Part shown: positions 5,042 to 6,515 of the stretch, one piece after another
Numbering within the stretch: the first letter of the stretch is position 1
Layout of the letters: each line of letters opens with the position of its first letter
NCBI GenBank assembly: GCA_021778815.1
Contig: JAJYBW010000202.1
Span: 1-6,515 of the forward strand
Origin: Acidobacteriota bacterium
Lineage (GTDB): Bacteria; Acidobacteriota; Terriglobia; Terriglobales; Acidobacteriaceae
DNA: 6,515 nucleotides
Direction of reading: 5' to 3'
Position numbers and translations under genes: made by a program
The notes under the pieces: model-generated
What the model saw: the letters and a program-made list of their open reading frames with translations, nothing else
Database searches by the model: none
Told to the model about the DNA's origin: nothing

Positions 5042-6515
5042 ACCTTCACACCTCCAGCATCTCAGCCGTCTTTCCGACTGCACAGCGTTCGGCGGCCGGA
5101 ATTTCGTCCACCCTCCGGGCGAAGAAAAAAATTGGCCGGCTCCGCTGCGTTCGCGATCCTTGCGATTCTGGCGGCCATGTTCGGGGCGTTGAGCGGATTG
5201 CTGTTGATCTATACGGTGGACCTTCCTCAGATTCAGGATCTGGAACGCTACCGGCCGAATACGACAACCCTCCTCTTCGATATTCACGGCAACCAGATCG
5301 GATCGTTTGCGCTGGAACGTCGAATCGTTGTCGGTTATGACGATATCCCTCCCGTGCTTCGCAATGCTGTCATCTCCATTGAAGATAAGAATTTTGAAAG
5401 CCACTGGGGAGTCAACCTCTTCCGTGTGGCTGGGGCAGCATATCGGGATTTGACGACGGATCGCCGCGCCCAGGGTGCCTCCACCCTGACCATGCAGTTG
5501 GCGAAGAACCTGTTTCTGTCGCCGGAGAAGTCGTTTCATCGCAAATTGCAGGAAGTCCTGCTGTCGGTCCAGATTGAGCGGAATTTTACCAAGCAGCAGA
5601 TTTTCACTCTGTACGCGAACCAGATCTATCTGGGGCAAGGCGTGTATGGGTATGAGGCAGGGTCGGAATACTACTTCAGCAAACATGCCCGGGATGTGAC
5701 CTTGCCAGAGGCGGCTCTGCTGGCTTCTCTACCGCGGGGGCCGTCCTATTATTCCCCGGTGAATCATCCGGAACGAGCGCTCGATCGGCGCAATCTAGTT
5801 CTAAACGCAATGCTGGAGGATGGCGTCATTACGGCACAGCAGGCGGCGGAGGCCAAAGCGAGTCCGCTGGGGCTGCACATCGAGTCGCCGCCGAATACCG
5901 TGGCTCCCTGGTTTGTCGAGGAAGTTCGCAAGGAACTGGATCGGAGATTCGGCTCGGAGATGGTGCACCAATCCGGGTTGCGTGTCTTTACAACATTGGA
6001 TTTGAAGCTGCAGCAGGCCGCGAACGCAGCGGTCCTGGATGGATTGGCTTCGTATGAAAGGCGTCGAGGCTGGCGCGGCAACCTGCTGAACGTGATCGCT
6101 GCAGGCAGTTCCATCGATGTTTTCCGGCATCCGGACTGGAATGTATCGCCTGCTGCAGGCACCTACATTCACGGGGTGGTCACGGAGGTGTTGCCGTATG
6201 AAGTGACGGTTCGAGTGGGGGGAAATCAGAGCGCAATCATCGCCCCCGAGGGCTGGGCGTGGACCAAGAAGGAATTAGCCACGGATATTCTTCGTCCTGG
6301 AGATATTGTGTACGGTCGAATCCTGCCCCAGGCTGCGGGAGCGCAGGCGGTCAGCAAGGTTGCTGCGGGCCAGCCATCGCCGGTCGCGGCGACCGAGGCG
6401 AATTTGCTGTACGCCACGCTGGAACAAGACAGTGGCGTCCAGGCTGCGCTGATGGCGGTCGATAATCCCAGCGGGGATATTCTGGCGCTGATCGGCGGCC
6501 GAGACTTCAATCTGT
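5039..6515 (+). CDS. Class A penicillin-binding protein, PBP1A type (C-terminus outside the window)
   Basis: 492 codons are visible with no stop, so the gene runs off the right edge. A basic cytoplasmic tail (1-31, ending GRRKK) precedes one membrane span (about 33-60). The GT51 glycosyltransferase domain follows. It has SIEDKNFESHWGV (113-125) with catalytic Glu115, GASTLTMQLAKN (146-157), RKLQEVLLSVQIE (168-180) with the second conserved Glu172, and YANQIYLGQGVYG (192-204). It polymerises lipid II into glycan strands on the outer face of the inner membrane. The linker and start of the transpeptidase domain are seen at GLRVFTTLDLKLQQAA (313-328) and LMAVDNPSGDILALIGGRDF (471-490). The SxxK active site would come soon after the window ends. 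Deviations from consensus include Asn126 where HxGxD usually has Asp, Met152 where the second motif usually has Gln (TQQL), and Thr190 where ILExYLN has Glu. The catalytic glutamates are kept, so it is probably active. A multi-Ala PG precursor-related role beyond this cannot be judged. Confidence 0.92.
   Translation, partial: MTFTPPASQPSFRLHSVRRPEFRPPSGRRKKLAGSAAFAILAILAAMFGALSGLLLIYTVDLPQIQDLERYRPNTTTLLFDIHGNQIGSFALERRIVVGYDDIPPVLRNAVISIEDKNFESHWGVNLFRVAGAAYRDLTTDRRAQGASTLTMQLAKNLFLSPEKSFHRKLQEVLLSVQIERNFTKQQIFTLYANQIYLGQGVYGYEAGSEYYFSKHARDVTLPEAALLASLPRGPSYYSPVNHPERALDRRNLVLNAMLEDGVITAQQAAEAKASPLGLHIESPPNTVAPWFVEEVRKELDRRFGSEMVHQSGLRVFTTLDLKLQQAANAAVLDGLASYERRRGWRGNLLNVIAAGSSIDVFRHPDWNVSPAAGTYIHGVVTEVLPYEVTVRVGGNQSAIIAPEGWAWTKKELATDILRPGDIVYGRILPQAAGAQAVSKVAAGQPSPVAATEANLLYATLEQDSGVQAALMAVDNPSGDILALIGGRDFNL

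Noticed and set aside
5027..5686. Minus-strand open frame of 219 codons opposite the PBP
   Set aside because: It lies antisense to unmistakable GT51 motifs and has no family features of its own.

Overview
This is a GC-moderate bacterial window with two transcription blocks diverging from a 206-bp intergenic region at 2798-3003. Gene content suggests a soil-type Gram-negative bacterium, most likely Acidobacteriota. The pointers are a PF13601-type winged-helix regulator paired with a polytopic membrane protein, an exported DUF1579-like protein, a Pro/Ala-tailed S41 protein and a class A penicillin-binding protein. The phylum is inferred from gene style, not from a marker gene.

Left block (1-2797, all minus strand, so transcribed from right to left). 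The order is a membrane-anchored SAM-dependent methyltransferase (2036-2797), a 41-residue single-span peptide joined to it by an ATGA overlap (1914-2039), a six-span membrane protein (1281-1880), a winged-helix regulator overlapping it by 8 bp (989-1288), an exported DUF1579-like protein (302-904), and a two-span membrane protein that runs off the left edge (1-255). Gaps are short or negative, so the six genes look like one operon or two linked ones. A perfect 21-bp inverted repeat with a 7-nt centre (2824-2872) holds a good minus-strand promoter (TTGACA-N17-TAGAGT). Its core, ACTCT-N7-AGAGT, recurs exactly at 955-971 upstream of the DUF1579-like gene. This makes an autoregulated, membrane-centred system controlled by the winged-helix protein a reasonable hypothesis.

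Right block (plus strand). After a G-quadruplex-like tract (2882-2907) comes a small exported monohaem cytochrome c (3004-3420). A 230-bp gap (3421-3650) follows, in which I see no gene and no convincing promoter or terminator. Next is a CtpA/Prc-like S41 protein (3651-4907) in which both the catalytic Ser and Lys positions are substituted, so it is probably a pseudoprotease or an altered enzyme. After a 131-bp gap with a candidate promoter and stem-loop comes a class A penicillin-binding protein (from a TTG at 5039, running off the right edge). The S41 protein and the PBP both point to the cell envelope and may work on the same process, but nothing in the sequence proves a link.

No tRNA, rRNA, CRISPR array, insertion sequence or phage gene is visible.
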